Shown here: positions 43,831-56,089 of the stretch, one piece after another
Numbering within the stretch: the first letter of the stretch is position 1
Layout of the letters: every line of letters starts with the position of its first letter
Assembly (NCBI GenBank): GCA_963989385.1
Contig: OZ022502.1
Span: 2,014,501-2,078,500, forward strand
Direction: 5' to 3'
Source of the DNA: Ctena decussata
Taxonomy: Eukaryota; Mollusca; Bivalvia; Lucinida; Lucinidae
DNA length: 64,000 nucleotides
The notes under the pieces: model-generated
Databases searched by the model: none
The model's input: only the letters and a program-made list of their open reading frames with translations
What the model was told of the DNA's origin: nothing
Made by a program: the position numbers and the translations under genes

Positions 43831-44132
43831 TGTAAATGTAAAACTTGAGTGACAAAGCTACATGCCCAACTGTTAAACGCGCGGGGGATTTAGTAAGCCA
43901 TGCTTACTGCCACCTCTAGTTTTACCGCCTGTACCACTCTGAGTCGGTATGACCAGATCACAGGCTCACGCGAGACTCCTGCTTAGGGCTTAGTGCGAAT
44001 AGCACTGTACTGATATGGATATAATATTGGCTCTTTTATCAGACTTATGGTGGAAGTGCGGTATTAGTTAATCTTTTCAGAAATTGTACTAGCTAGCAGA
44101 AAGCTCACCAGAGAAGCTATAATTCTAGTCTA
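43831..44132. other. Spacer, no gene seen
   Basis: No supported feature; GC-richer patch at 43895-43990. Confidence 0.4.
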
Positions 44133-44305
44133 GGCGATCCAATAACCTAGCAAGGTCGTAGGTCACCACAGAAGACTTTACAACATCACTTTTGATAAGC
44201 CTTGTTTTCATCTGCCCTAATTGTACTAATAAGTGCACACTGTTCGCTCTTTAATATTGTCCTTCCTACTTCATCTTCTGTCTTTCATTTTACTGTACCT
44301 TGTGG
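44133..44305 (-). pseudogene. Old relic of the same RTE-type LINE 3' end
   Basis: Diverged similarity to 44845-45015: AACCTAGCAAGGTCGTAGGTCACCACAG matches CCTTACTAGGTCGTTGGGGCACCACAG in position and order, and TCATCTTCTGTCTTTCATTTTACTGT matches a later block. No frame survives. Confidence 0.55.
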
Positions 44306-44839
44306 AAGATATCACAATATCGATTTTCGGCTCTGATGTATTCGCTGGGTTGACGCGTAGAACGAAAAGAATACTTCTTTTTCAGAAAGAATCATACATC
44401 AGAAAACCAGGTGCCTATGAGAATGATTTTAAAGAACCTTATTTGTCGTAGACATATCAGAGCATGCATGACCTGCATCCGGGTTTTTATTGTATGGGGG
44501 ATAATAAGCACAATCTACCATTTGTGAAAAGAAACAGTTTTAAAATGACGTTTTATGAATATAAACTTTATTTTGGCTTCGTTTCCTTTTTAATTAAATC
44601 GCCGTTATTTGCAGATTCACGTGTTTTATTCAATAATAACGAATGACGAAAAGTGTATTTGCAAATTTCATGACCCGTTTGAGCAGCCGTAAATCAGGTG
44701 CATTCGAGTTTTCCAATCGTGTATTTAAAGGTCTAGTATGAAAGCCATAACCGCATAGTGCTTCCGATCTGCCGCGCCAGAAATAAGTTTTCTTTAACAA
44801 CTGATGTATTTCTAACTAAAATTCTATTTCTATTCTATT
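44306..44839. other. Spacer, no gene seen
   Basis: No supported feature. The last 20 bases are a TTCTA-type short repeat, which is the 3' tail of the adjacent minus-strand LINE. Confidence 0.45.
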
Positions 44840-45695
44840 CTATCCCATAACCTTACTAGGTCGTTGGGGCACCACAGCTGACTTCAAAACAATCCCTTTC
44901 CACCTTGTCCTGTCTTCAGCTGCCCTAGTTGAGCTGGCAAAATCCATTCCAGTCCAATCCTTGATATTGTCTTCCCACCTCTTCTTCTGTCTACCTCTTC
45001 TTCTGTTTCCTTTCACTGTGCCCTGAAGAATTGTCTTTGCTAAACCAGAAGACCTTGAGACGTGGCCAAACCGCCTTAGTTTCCATTTCTTGACCAGCGT
45101 CAGGAGTTCATCATATTCTCCAATGGCTGCTTGGATCTTCCTGCGAACCTCCTCATTGGTTATATGGTCCTTGTACGAAATGTTCAGTAACCTTCGGTAG
45201 CATCTCATCTCAAAGGCCTGCATTCTTTTCTCTAACTCTGCTGTCAAGGTCCATGATTCACAGGCATACAGAAATATGGAAATGACAAGGGAGCGCATAA
45301 GTGTCACCTTTGATCCAAGAGATATGTTGTCATCGCTCCAAATTGGTTTCAGCTTGGCAAGAGCTGAAGTGGCTTGTGCTATCCTTGAGAGAACCTCCTG
45401 TTTTGAGCCATCATCTGAGACAACTGCTCCAAGGTATTTGAAGCTGCTTACAGTACCCAGCTTCTGCCCCTTTACCTTGATCTCCCTCTGGATGCCATCT
45501 GCGCTGTTTGTCATCAGTTTGGTCTTCTCAGCACTGATCTCCATCTTATACCTTGTGCAGGTCTGGTCGAGACTTTCAACTAGAGCTTCTAGTTCCTGCT
45601 CTTCCTCAGCAAGAGCGTCTATGTCATCGGCAAGCCGCAGGTTGGTAATATTTCTGCCGCCTATGCTAACCTTTCCGTCATGTGCTCCTCTTACT
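44840..45695 (-). pseudogene. RTE-type LINE, 5'-truncated, open C-terminal ORF
   Basis: The minus-strand frame is open from about 45695 to a TAG at 44840 with no internal stop. It begins inside the RT domain: NLRLADDIDALAEEE carries the catalytic Asp pair. Then come EISAEKTKLMTN, FKYLGAVVSDDG, LYACESWTL, MRCYRRLLNISY and the C-terminal LRRFGHVSR. This order is typical of RTE-like elements. The 3' tail is a short (ATAGA)n-type repeat (44820-44839). Lacking a start codon, endonuclease and most of the RT, it cannot act, but the intact frame suggests recent insertion. The upstream boundary near 45697 changes abruptly to AT-rich DNA. Confidence 0.85.
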
Positions 45696-45697
45696 GA

Positions 45698-45937
45698 TAA
45701 TAATTATATTTGTATTGTATGCATATATTTAACAACAATCTTGTAAACTTTAAAGTCATTAAAACTATTTATTTTCTTAAAACTCTTTGTTTAGAAAATT
45801 ACATTTATTAGGCATAAGCATTATTCAGAAAGCATAAGTTAGTATCACTACTGATAACCTCTAATAAAATGAAATTTAAGACGTTAAATAGACAGTCTTT
45901 GTAAACTTTAACTGTCAATTAAATCGTAAAGACGTAT
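45698..45937. other. Spacer, no gene seen
   Basis: AT-rich, no recognised feature. Confidence 0.4.
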
Positions 45938-46180
45938 ATTGCAGCGACACAACAAAGCCAGCAATGCGGTTGTGTGCCCGGCGGGGACTCGGGTCGGCAT
46001 GGGCATCCGCCCAGTCTGATCGGAGTCTTCCCTGTCCGCGTGAAGGTAGTTTAGACCCTTAGCTACCTTTGGGCATTCAGCGAGGAGTCTGATCTAGCTG
46101 GCTGGGTGCACGGGCTGATCTGTCTGGGTCTTTGCTGGGCGCAGGACCGCATTGTTGGTTTTCTCGTGTCGTGGCTCAAT
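45938..46180. mobile_element. Palindromic MITE (GCGACACGAGAAA family)
   Basis: Ends ATTGCAGCGACACAACAAAG and TTTCTCGTGTCGTGGCTCAAT are inverted relative to each other. The middle has GGGCATCCGCCCAGTCTGATC, shared with 9041-9270 and 57138-58943. More diverged than the 9-kb copy. Confidence 0.75.
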
Positions 46181-47598
46181 TATATTGCAGCTGTTTCCAT
46201 ATGTTTCAGCAGTAATTATGATAATTAGATTTAAATTATCTGGGTAAAGCAGTATTTAAAATGCATCTTTGAATAAAAGGGGCAGAATTGCTTTATTTCT
46301 TGTTCCTGTCAGGTGTATAAATTGGTTCCCGTTCTGGATGGGTTTTTTTTTACGCAAAAGAATTTTAGATTTATACGCAAGCGTTTTTGTTGCACCTGCA
46401 AGGTGTGATGTATGAGGCCAATGTCAGTCTGTCAGTCCATCCACATGTACCAGGTACCTAAACCCTGGCGTTTAAATCCATTTCACTCTAACTGTATTAT
46501 AACACATAATACAGTACTACCTGTTGCATGTGGGCAGATGGGGCTCATCAACCTGGGAAGGTGTCCTGTCTAAGAGTAACTAGTCTCTAAATAAAACTAG
46601 AAGGGGTAGGTGTAGCTCTTAGCCTTGGCAGGCAGTCCACCTGGGAGTTCATTGCTAGGTCTCTAGACAAAACCTATGAACAAAACCTGTGAACACAGCA
46701 CCATTGGGCGGAAGTCTTCCTAGAAGAAGTCAACGGCCAGAGCTGAACTCTAATCTAAATCAAGTGTTAGCGGCCAGATCCGAGCGAGCCCTGCTCAGCT
46801 TGGTGCAACAGCTAGATTAAGGGGGTCACTGATAGGTAGGGACAGACCCGATCACTTTGATTCTTTGAATCTGGTTGTCTATATTATAGGCAGTGGACAA
46901 GTCAGTGACTTGATGGGAGGAAATAAGACGCTCCCGCCTCCATGAGTCTCCCAGCCCTATGGGTCAACAAGGGGTGGTGTTAACACAGCATCACTGGGCG
47001 GAAGTCTTCCTAGAAGAAGTCAACGGCCAGGGCGGAAGAACTCTTTGAGTCAACGGCCATGTGTTCATGACCAAGGCGAGTCATGCAATAATCGTGGATT
47101 TCGGCTGTGGTCAACATATATAGCCTGGAGAGGGATGGGCTCCGTCAGGCTGAATCCTGCCCTTGAGACACCATGGTTGACAACCTAGATAAGACCTTAA
47201 TACCGGATCGGTCGCAGCCCGGGTTAACAATGACCGCGCCTACTGTTACCGCGCCTTTGTTTTGTAAAATTACAAGGAAACAAACAGTGCTTCCACAAGT
47301 GGAAGTCTGGGGGTCTGTGACTTCTAAAACTGAATGCCAGGAAGTCAGTGACTTCCAATTTTTATCATAACCTACCATTTATAAGGTGAATATTGACTTA
47401 AATAATGAGTTAAATTTGTTGTAATAATGGTATTTCACCCATTTATGAAGGAGAAAGCAATATAAATATGGACATTCTGGAAGAAACCAAGTCTATCCTT
47501 CAGCATGACTTCCATATGACAAACCTTGGAAGTCATATGACTTCCTGATTTTGATGCTTAGTGCTAGCACTGAACAAAATACAATGAGAACAAAAAAA
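46181..47598. other. Region with a duplicated 46-bp block, no gene recognised
   Basis: AACACAGCA(C/T)CA(T/C)TGGGCGG and the following AGTCTTCCTAGAAGAAGTCAACGG occur at 46691-46736 and 46981-47026, 290 bp apart. The intervening DNA is GC-richer than the neighbourhood and may be the 5' part of an unrecognised retroelement. A 65-codon frame at 47173-47370 has no recognised domain. Confidence 0.4.
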
Positions 47599-47829
47599 CT
47601 ACTTTTCGAAGCTGAACAAAAAATCAAACATACCCCTTATCTTTTTGAATTTGTATACTAAGTCATCATAAAATTCTGGTTCCGATAGGCCTTCATGTGA
47701 AAGTGATTTTAACCTGACATTGAGTTTTGAAACCAATTCATTGCATCGGCGATAAAATTTTCTAGATAAGGAATTATTTCGATGCAGGCTTATCTTGATA
47801 CTCATTCGCTCAATTGCACACACGTTCAC
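47599..47829 (-). pseudogene. YLDD-RT element relic
   Basis: The minus-strand frame contains SRKFYRRCNELVSKLNVRLK and GLSEPEFYDDLVYKFKKI, matching the family C-terminal region at 36400-36590 and 28690-28870. Only about 60 codons survive. The 5' portion is replaced by unrelated sequence with an open frame. Confidence 0.75.
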
Positions 47830-48685
47830 TCACTCACAAACTCCCGAATTCACTCCCTTAGCAATTGGGCCAAACGAAGTCAGGGAAAATCATGAAAATA
47901 TGAGGCAGAAAAAGCTAAGAAAAAGACTTTTAATAAGTGTTCCCCCGGTTACAGCTAGCTTCTGGTGAGGTATCGGTATTTTTGCAGTTCAGTCATGCCA
48001 TTAAATCTTACTTGTGGCAAATAAACTAGGATATCGAAGTTGTATGAAAATGAGTAAGGAAAATATCAGTTTTGGCCATGGTGCCGCATGGTTATATATC
48101 TATGCGCCAGTCATTTGTATCCACACATCCCACCTACAGAAATGGAATTTTCACATTTCAGAGACCTGTGATGATAAGCTGATGGTAACAACCTTGCTCT
48201 TATTTCGACCCTATACTACAGAAAATCTCACAGGGTAAAGGACCCCAATCTTAAAACTCCGGCACTATGGAAACAATTAAAATATAATTGCCCTGCACCT
48301 TGGTCCGGCTATCCCAGCGCCATTGTATTATTGTAGGCCCGGAACGTCCCGTTACCATAGTCTAGCTGCAGTTGCAGTTATCCGTTGAGGGATTATTGGG
48401 TTGCCCTTTATATTAATTCATGTTTTGTCCACCATTTTGAAGGACTTCTTATTAAATCAACAACCCAACAAACTCTATTCATTTATTGTATTTCCGTTCA
48501 TTCCTGGCGCAGCCCATCTTTGTAGGTTGGGGCGAGGATGCAAATGACAGCAGGCCGAATTGACCCGGACGAGTTAAATGGAGGCCGAGTTGACCCAAGA
48601 GCCGTGAAGACCCCAGGCTTACAGAAAGCAGGCCGAGTTGACCCGCTTCTTCCATGACATACTATCGTCAGACAATAGTTGTAAT
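47830..48685. other. Spacer with short GGCCGAGTTGACCC repeats
   Basis: No gene. A block (AGGCCGAATTGACCCG / AGGCCGAGTTGACCC / AGGCCGAGTTGACCCG) recurs at about 48552, 48582 and 48631. Confidence 0.4.
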
Positions 48686-51316
48686 AGTCTGGTTGCCAAA
48701 TGGAGATTTTGGGTGCAACCCAAAAAAATAGTCCGCACAAAATGTTTTTGCACAAAAGTGTTCACCAACGTGTCCGTACACTGAAACTGAATGATGCCAC
48801 CTTGGCATCATTGGGGAAATCGAAATATTCAAGATGGCGTCCAAGATGGCTGCCAAGGGATAAAATCCTCAATATCTTCTAAAGTATGTGGGCTAGAAAC
48901 ATACTTTTGGTGACTACTTATAGGTTTTCGAGGTCGAGGAATCGATTAAGAATGTCAAAAATTATTTCAGACAAATCAGTTACAAAATGGCGGACAAGAT
49001 GGCCGCCAAAGCATAAAATCTCCATATCTTCTTTAGTATACGGGCTAGAAACATGATTTTGGTGTCTGCACATAGGTTTTCGGGGTCAAGGAATCCATAA
49101 AGCATGTTAAAATTTACTTTAAGGCACTAACTTACACAAAATGGCGGACAAGATGGCGGACGAAGCATCGATTACGGAGCTGAATGTCTTAAGAAATGCA
49201 CTTTTTGATAGCAGAATTCAGGCTTTAGAAAGTTTTTTAACCCGGAATTTTGAAATTATAAGATCTATTAATTTTAAAAAGAAACGAAGTCATAAAGACC
49301 TCATTTTGCATCTGATAGTGTTATTACCAAGGAGACCATGATGATCCATCAGAGCCCAGTCCAGGTATGGGCAGACAGCCCCGTTCAGAAAATTTCAGTC
49401 GCAACCGAAAGACATTGACATCTCGATAAGTCATTATTTTAAGAATGTCGTTTTTAATGGCTTTTTATGTTCATAATTCCATGCATGTACCTTTTGGTAA
49501 AGTAAAATGATAGACAGAGATCAAGAACTAATACAATCAGACCGCACATTCCACCCTCAAAACCAAAATACAAAATTGACAAATAGTCGCGAAAGACAAG
49601 CATAGTAAATCGAATGAACAGCCCTCTCAGACATTCAGTTACCCCAATTGAAAATAACAGTAACATTTATTTTGCCTATTTTTATCAGTGTTTCAAATAG
49701 GACAAAACAGAAAGCAAACTGGACAGCTATAAGGTAACCATATTGCTAGAAGACCACAGACAAACGGACAAAAGAACACGTAACATTGAGGAACCAAAAG
49801 AAAAGTTAACTAGTTTTACTTGGTCCAAACCCATGCCTTCTGCCTCTGCAGTGATTCAAAACATTTAGTTAGCATTTGGTCTGCATGAAGGGTACCCAAC
49901 TCATCAATGAGTCATCACAGACAGCAAATCAATCACGGATAAAACCTGTGATGAATCAAATATGAGGACTTGACAGAAACAACGTATTGCGACACCTGGA
50001 GATCCCTCCGAAACAACACCAATGAAATCCTGGAGCAAACGAAAAGCACCAGTAGAACCCCGAATGGCCAAGCAGTGGGGCAAAATTTTGATCTTGGCAC
50101 AAAGGGTTCTTTTACTTTGATTGCTTAGCTTGATTTAAGTTTTGTAAGAAAAGTCCTTTTTCCCCCCTGACTTTATAGATTTACTTCTTATTCTGTATAT
50201 TAGCCTTTTAGCAGGGGTAAATAACCCAGAAGGAAAAAATTCCAGTCGTAACAGAAAAAAATATCTTTACTTTGATCTTTTGTCAGGAGCTTAATAAAAA
50301 TCACTTTCAGGTCTTTGATTTTATGCTGACATTATCTCAGTGTTACGCTTATAGCATATGGTGAGTTAGCGTATGGGCTAGAAGCAGGAATAAACAACTT
50401 TTGGAGACACAGTTTTAATCTGCCAGGAAACTGTATTGCAGTTTTGGAAATCCCTTTTAGAGATGGTTCTAACTCTACTTGTAGATCTACCTTTTCTTTT
50501 CCAAATGCAAAGTCATTTATTCAGTTTCTATAAAGTACGTGCCCCGAGTTTGGGGGCATACGTGACCCAACGTTTACATATTTAAAACTTTTGAGGAAAG
50601 TGAAATATTACATGAAAATACCAACTTATGTGTACTTCAGTGGTTCAGGAGAAGAGGACTTTTTAGATGAAACGGTGACATCTTGGGCCGCAAGCATTCA
50701 TACCAATTTTCGTTCCCTCAAACAAATGGAAGTATAGCTATATATCAAATTATCCCAGTAGCCTTTGCGCCGTTGGAGCAATGGGTTGTTAGATTCTCAC
50801 TGTGTCTCTGGCATAGCGCTATTATGAAAGGTCGGGCTAAATCTATCCTTGTGCCGTCTTTTGACCATCCTTGATTCTAGTCCGGTACGAGTACATATTT
50901 TTTGCTAAGTCGACAGATAGCCGTTTTCAGTTGTTGTCAGAGATAGGATTCAAACCCCCTGTTTTCTGTACTTAAGCCAACTACTCTAGTAACTCAAAAA
51001 GTGATTTTGATCGGCCTAGCAGCTTTGGAGAAGAATCTGTTTGAATGTTATGGTGATCTCAGCTGACGGGTCTATGAAGCCAGTTTATGCTATTAACTTC
51101 CCCGTAGCATTGCTCGGTCTATGAAGTCAGTTTTTGCTATTAGCTTTCCTGTAGCCTTGCTCGGAAGATTTAGAGTCAGATAAGAATACTTGCACAAACT
51201 GGCATGACAGTTATGCACTTTTGAAGCTAAAACATTTTAAATATGCATTTACAATTTGTAGTCAACTGCCTATGATCATGGGTAGATCTGTCTCCTTTAT
51301 ACTTGAAAGAACTGGG
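48686..51316 (+). repeat. Duplicated segment, copy 2 (paralog of 17357-21693)
   Basis: Collinear with 17357-19936 and 21635-21693. It lacks the (TA)n tract, the short repeat at 19276 and the foldback element, so it preserves the pre-insertion state at each. It carries its own extra stretch near 50790-50940. A YLDD-RT 3' region lies within at 49505-50090 (minus). Confidence 0.85.
49505..50090 (-). repeat. 3'-region of YLDD-RT retroelement within duplicated segment
   Basis: Same block series as 18290-18900 (AGACCACAGACAAACGGAC, TTTACTTGGTCCAAACCCATG, AACGTATTGCGACACCTGGAG). Confidence 0.6.
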
Positions 51317-51394
51317 AAAATACCAAAAAAAAATCAAAAGCTGTTTACAAAATTTGTTACTGCTTTGAAGTAAGTATGATCTTTTCTGACACGT

Positions 51395-51640
51395 AAATTT
51401 TCCATACCAGTCAGATACTAAACTCTGGCTGTTGCATGGCACGAACCTGCGACACTCACACCACTAGTGCCGACCATAAGCTATAATTTAACGACGCAAG
51501 CAACCAACAAAAATTTTGTAAATTTTCCATACCGCCCAGATGCTAAAAATCTGGCACGAAACTGGGACACTCACACCACTCACTGATTGCCGACCATGAG
51601 CTGTAATTTTAAACGACGCAAGCAACCAACAAATATATAT
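51395..51640 (-). repeat. Tandem pair of tRNA-like SINE fragments, about 115-bp unit
   Basis: Two units (51395-51515 and 51520-51640) share ATTTTCCATACC, CTGGCACGAA-like, CACTCACACCACT and ACGACGCAAGCAACCAACAAA. On the minus strand the unit contains CACTAGTGGTGTGAG...GCAGGTTCGTGCC, which resembles a tRNA T-arm with a shortened D-arm. Confidence 0.5.
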
Positions 51641-51904
51641 CAGAGTTTCTTAACCTGAATTGAAGAAAGTAAAATAGATAATAGAATATAACAAAATTCT
51701 TATAACCTTTAGATTCTTACTCGTAACAACGGCTTTCTGTAATGACTAAAGCTTTGTCAACGGGTTATCTTCCCTTGCCTGCACTAGGTTCTTGTAAACC
51801 AGCTTGGCCCTCTTGTTAAAACACTGTTAGAATGGGACTTTTATAACTTCATTTTTATATTTAACAATCTTATACATGCAAAATCCGGGTTTCTAATACA
51901 CAAA

Positions 51905-52442
51905 CCAGAATTCTGCTATCGGAAAGTGCATTTCTCCAACAATTAGTGCCGAGACCGTTGCATTGTCCGCTATCTTGTCCGCCATTTTGTGTAACCGGTT
52001 TGCTTTTAAGTTTTTAAGTGTAATTTCAACATGTTAAACCAATTCCTTGGCCCCAAAAACCCCTATGTAGACACAAAAATTATGTTTCTAGCCCGTATAC
52101 TAAAGAAGATATAGAGATTTTTATGTTTTGGCGGCCATCTTGTCCGCCATTTTGTAACTGATTTGTCTGAAATGATTTTTAACATGCTTAATCGATTCCT
52201 CGACCTCAAAAACCTATATGTAGCCGCCAAAAGTATGTTTCTAACCCTTATATTTAAGAAGATATTATGAATTTTATCCCTCGGCGGCCATCTTGGACGC
52301 CATCTTGAATATTTTAATTTCCCCAAGGATGCCAAGGTGGCATCATTTTGTTTCTGGTTAAGGACATCCTAAATAATAAGAATCTGCATCAAACATTTGT
52401 GCGGACTATTTTTTCGGGTTTTCGTCCCGGCACCCAGACTAA
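51905..52442 (-). repeat. Third, inverted fragment of the 17.4/48.7-kb repeat
   Basis: The minus strand matches the first 500 bp of the duplicated segment: AGTCTGGGTGCC, AATAGTCCGCACAAA, GATGCCACCTTGGCATC and two ACAAAATGGCGGACAAGATGGC units. It shows that at least this part is a dispersed repeat rather than part of a single segmental duplication. Confidence 0.75.
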
Positions 52443-53090
52443 AATCGAACTCGACCAAGGCTGATCAAGATAATCCTCACTCGGGAATTCATGTTTTGTC
52501 TTTGAACAAGACACATTTACTTTCCAAAAGTACTGATAATACCCAGGAAGCGGTGGATCCGTCCTGACATGACTAAAAAGTTGTTCTTTAAAAACGAATT
52601 TCATCTTCGACAATTATCTTTTTTAAAGATGTTTCTTGTTTATATTGTGTGTAAATAACTTATTGATATATAAGTAAACAGCTTAGAGTCTGATCGGCAA
52701 CCCACAAAACCAGTCTGATATTAAGTTTACACTGTTCAGGCATTACTGTCCAATATATAAGTTCTTACCTACGAGACAGAGTCTGTTCTATTTTTAGCGG
52801 TGCTGGAAAATTCTGTCTTGCCCATGGGCTGGGACAGCTCACAAGAGCTTGAATTCTGTGTACCACTACGCGCTCCTTGAAATACGGTGCATCCGGCTTG
52901 GCGATTCCATACTTTATGCAGTATTCTTTCATAGGAATGAATTGCCACATCGATAAAATCCAACCCAAGAAAGGTTATTCGTTCTGTATAATCCCATTAT
53001 AGCCTGTTTCAAGGTCTTAAAGTCGGAAAAAGATCCAAAATAATCGATGTTTCACCGTGACAAAGACTGTCGAGGAGATGCAAGTATGCA
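52443..53090. other. Spacer, no gene seen
   Basis: No supported feature. Confidence 0.4.
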
Positions 53091-54458
53091 AACAACAAGA
53101 GTTGTCAGAAGACAACGAAGCGCGCCTAATGGGTGCCTGACCCTCACGGGTACAAAGTATCCTGGATCAAAACATTGTTAACATAGTTAACCAGGGGTGA
53201 ATGTGGTAGCTAGTGTACAAATGAAGTTTGCACCAGAAGCTAGACTAAGTCAGATGTTCCCTTTGGCATACAGGGCCGACTTGTATACCACTATCGGGAC
53301 ACTTTGCGGACATTGAGGGTCGGGTCCTCGTGCACCAGACGGAGAGATACCAACTCAGTCTAACTTATAATGCCTCATGGTGACAAAGGGTGGTTTCTAG
53401 TATGGGTTTTCACCCCACCTTTACCCAGTACTAAGTCGGTCTGATGACACCTCCTTACCCTTTGCAGACTTCTCATGTTTCCTTTGGCCCCATCCCATAA
53501 CCTCACCCCTAGCCTGAACCAGTTGTCAAAGCCTGGTCTCCATATAAACTATTTTATCTGTGATCATTATGTTCAGTTTCAAACTCTCCAGGGTAAGTAA
53601 TGGTACCAGACTTATGAGTTTATTCCCATTTTTGACCTGTTATACTTTCTGACCCCTGCTCCCACCCAGGGGAACTCTACCATGAAGTCAAAGATGTTGG
53701 TCTGGGTAAGTATCATACTACATCTAAACTTTGTAGCATATAAGGTATCGAAGTTCGAAGAGAAATGCACATTCATACTGCATATTTATTAAATAGTGCT
53801 AAAGGTATAAGGCAAAATCACCCAACCATGAATAATGGTCAAGGACACAAGAGTCTGCAAGGATGCTTTGCTGCTGCTGCAACCCAATGCTCCAGAGAAG
53901 GTCCTGACCGACCAAATACAAAGCAGGTACCTCGAATGAGTTTGGAGGTACAAGCCTTAGATTGATCCAGTATGCCGGGTATACTGTTAATTCATCATAT
54001 AGTGTTAGAGATATAAGGCAAAATCAGTAGACCGTGAATAAAGGTCAAGGGCACAGGAGTTAGCATGGATGCTTTGCAGCAGCTGTAATTGTAGGGATAT
54101 GTTTTTTCTCCAAGTATCAACTCTCCTTTCTCAAAAGTATTATGAAAATTGAAAATATTGCCTTCAAAACAGCGCCAAACAGCAAAGTCAATCAACCGTA
54201 ACATATAGGTCACGGTCACACAACTGTGTGATGCTGCTGCTGCAGTCATATGGAAGTATATATGTACCAAGTATGATGACTGTAGCTACTGTTGTTTGTA
54301 AGATGCAGAGTTAAACATCGAGTTAAACGCTAAAGTTAACATTGGTTAACCTGATCACAGACGCCGACGAGGACGCTGACGCGGACGCTAACGGATACTC
54401 GGACTACGACGCCGGGGGTATCGCATAAGCTCTCCTTTGCTTCGCAAAGGCGCGCTAA
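53091..54458 (+). mobile_element. Third-type Helentron/pearl-like element
   Basis: The 5' side has hairpin GTTGTCagaaGACAAC (53101-53116) followed by AGCGCGCCT (53119-53127). At least three diverged core units follow (near 53800, 54000 and 54180; ATATAAGGCAAAATCA, GGTCAAGGACACA, GGATGCTTTGC). A GACGCTGACGCGGACGC microsatellite-like run is at about 54365-54400, hairpin CTTTGCttCGCAAAG lies at 54434-54449, and the terminal AGGCGCGCTAA ends at 54458. Subterminal AGCGCGCCT/AGGCGCGCT are inverted. The architecture equals that of 29075-32853, with unrelated sequence. Confidence 0.65.
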
Positions 54459-54469
54459 AAAATCGACCC

Positions 54470-54990
54470 AGATCATACTTTTCATTAGAAGCCTTCTGAT
54501 TGGCGTCTGAGATAATTGCCATTTGATCTGATTTCCTTCCTTTTTTGCTGGTCAGTACAAATGTAAATCACGTTAGATACTTCTTTAAATCATCACTACG
54601 TAAGTGTCTCATTTGCGTCGTAGTAAGTCGCGCAGACATATTAAAACGAATTGCTTTCATCTGTAATTTAAGAGACAGGTGACAGATGAACACACAAAAT
54701 TTAACACCATTCTTTAATCCTATATGACGTGAGGTATGTACTAGTGCTAGCATCCGAACGCAAAATATTTATGCTTATTTATGTTTTCGTTAATTTTACT
54801 TCAGTGATCCTCACATCTTTTTAGCTAGTAGTACTAGGGCTGTCAGGCTATGGAATATATGTGTCAATGTTTTATGTAGCTGTGTTATAATCTAATCTAA
54901 TGTGATGGTTACTTATAGAGTTTTGATGATAACCGTAAAGTGGACATTTGAAAAACAGTGTAAAACCAGATCAGACGCCACAAATACTTG
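54470..54990 (+). repeat. Dispersed repeat unit (copies at 56090-57130, 60560-61000, 63300-63410)
   Basis: Shared ordered blocks include GTCAGTACAAATGTAA, TAAGTGTCTCAT/TAAGTCTCTCAT, TGTAGCTGTGTTATAATCTAAT and AACAGTGTAAAACCAGATCAGAC. Copies differ in internal deletions. No protein is encoded, so the nature is unknown. Confidence 0.55.
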
Positions 54991-55149
54991 TCTGGCTGAC
55001 TGGTAATGAATATCGCACAGAAATGATAGTTACCGTAAAAATTCTAAATATTGGGACACCAAAAAATAACTACCATAGTTTTTTTTCTAAAATTGGAACA
55101 GTTTTTTTTTACAGTACATTAAAGTGTCCAAAAATGCAAATGGGATAGC

Positions 55150-55225
55150 AAATAGTGTGAACCGTGATCTGACTGCTCCTTGAGGAGCAGTCTGATCTGG
55201 GTTTGCACTATTTTCCCAGACCTAA
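55150..55225. repeat. Short palindromic element
   Basis: GATCTGACTGCTCC / GGAGCAGTCTGATC (55168-55199) forms a near-perfect hairpin around TTGA. AAATAGTGTGAACC and GGTTTGCACTATTTT flank it as weaker outer arms. Confidence 0.6.
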
Positions 55226-56089
55226 CTGTCCCAATATATAGAGTTTTTTACGGTAGTCTTTTCTGTTTTTCCTTAACGCAGAAGCTATGCTGTGATTCGC
55301 TTTAATGTAACTTGTTGTTATCACTTCTACATATGCGACAGTTTACGTTAAACAAGTTACTATAATGTCTTCTAATCAAAACGTTTGGGGAAAATGACAC
55401 CTATGGCTATTTTAAAGCTATACGAACAATCCTTTTCAGCACAATTAAAATGCATGTTAATTAACAGGGGCGTAGCTAGAAGCAATTACACAGTGCGCAC
55501 AATCATGTTTTTATACACATTAAGGGCAATAAAAGGGGGTTAAGCCGCTAAGATATTTCAAATTTTCGTGTCAGTTAACTGTTGGCAGTTAGTATCAAAA
55601 TTTCGCCCAAATAACAACATTTCAGCATGAAAATACGCAGGTGTGTGTTGAAATTTTGTCAATTTGACAAAATTTCAATACGCACCTGCGTATTTGCGTA
55701 TTGGTAGCTACGCCCTCGATTAATTATGGCCCTCACAGATCACAGTGTGACTGTTCCAAAAAAAGAAATTATACCATTTTTCATAAAACTGGCATTTGAC
55801 ACACGCACGGATATTAAATAAAATAAATCAAAAATAAACAAATGGGACATTTATTAAACTGGCAACTGACACTTGAAATTATATCCAACAATTGGGAAAA
55901 CGTCATTTGACAACAGCCATTATCATGTTTAAAATCTGGTATATGTTGCCACAGACATTGACTAAATTTAAATACATGTAGATGGTAGTGAATTTAAGGA
56001 AAATAAAAATGAAAAACATGCATTTTTAGCACTTCAAATTGCCTTTGGTTTTCACAAATTGTAATGTCTCTAAAGCTTTGACGGTAGTA
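55226..56089. other. Spacer, no gene seen
   Basis: AT-rich. Contains the inverted pair TACGCAGGTGTGTGTTGAAATTTTGTC / GACAAAATTTCAATACGCACCTGCGTA (about 55634-55694), probably another small foldback. Confidence 0.45.
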
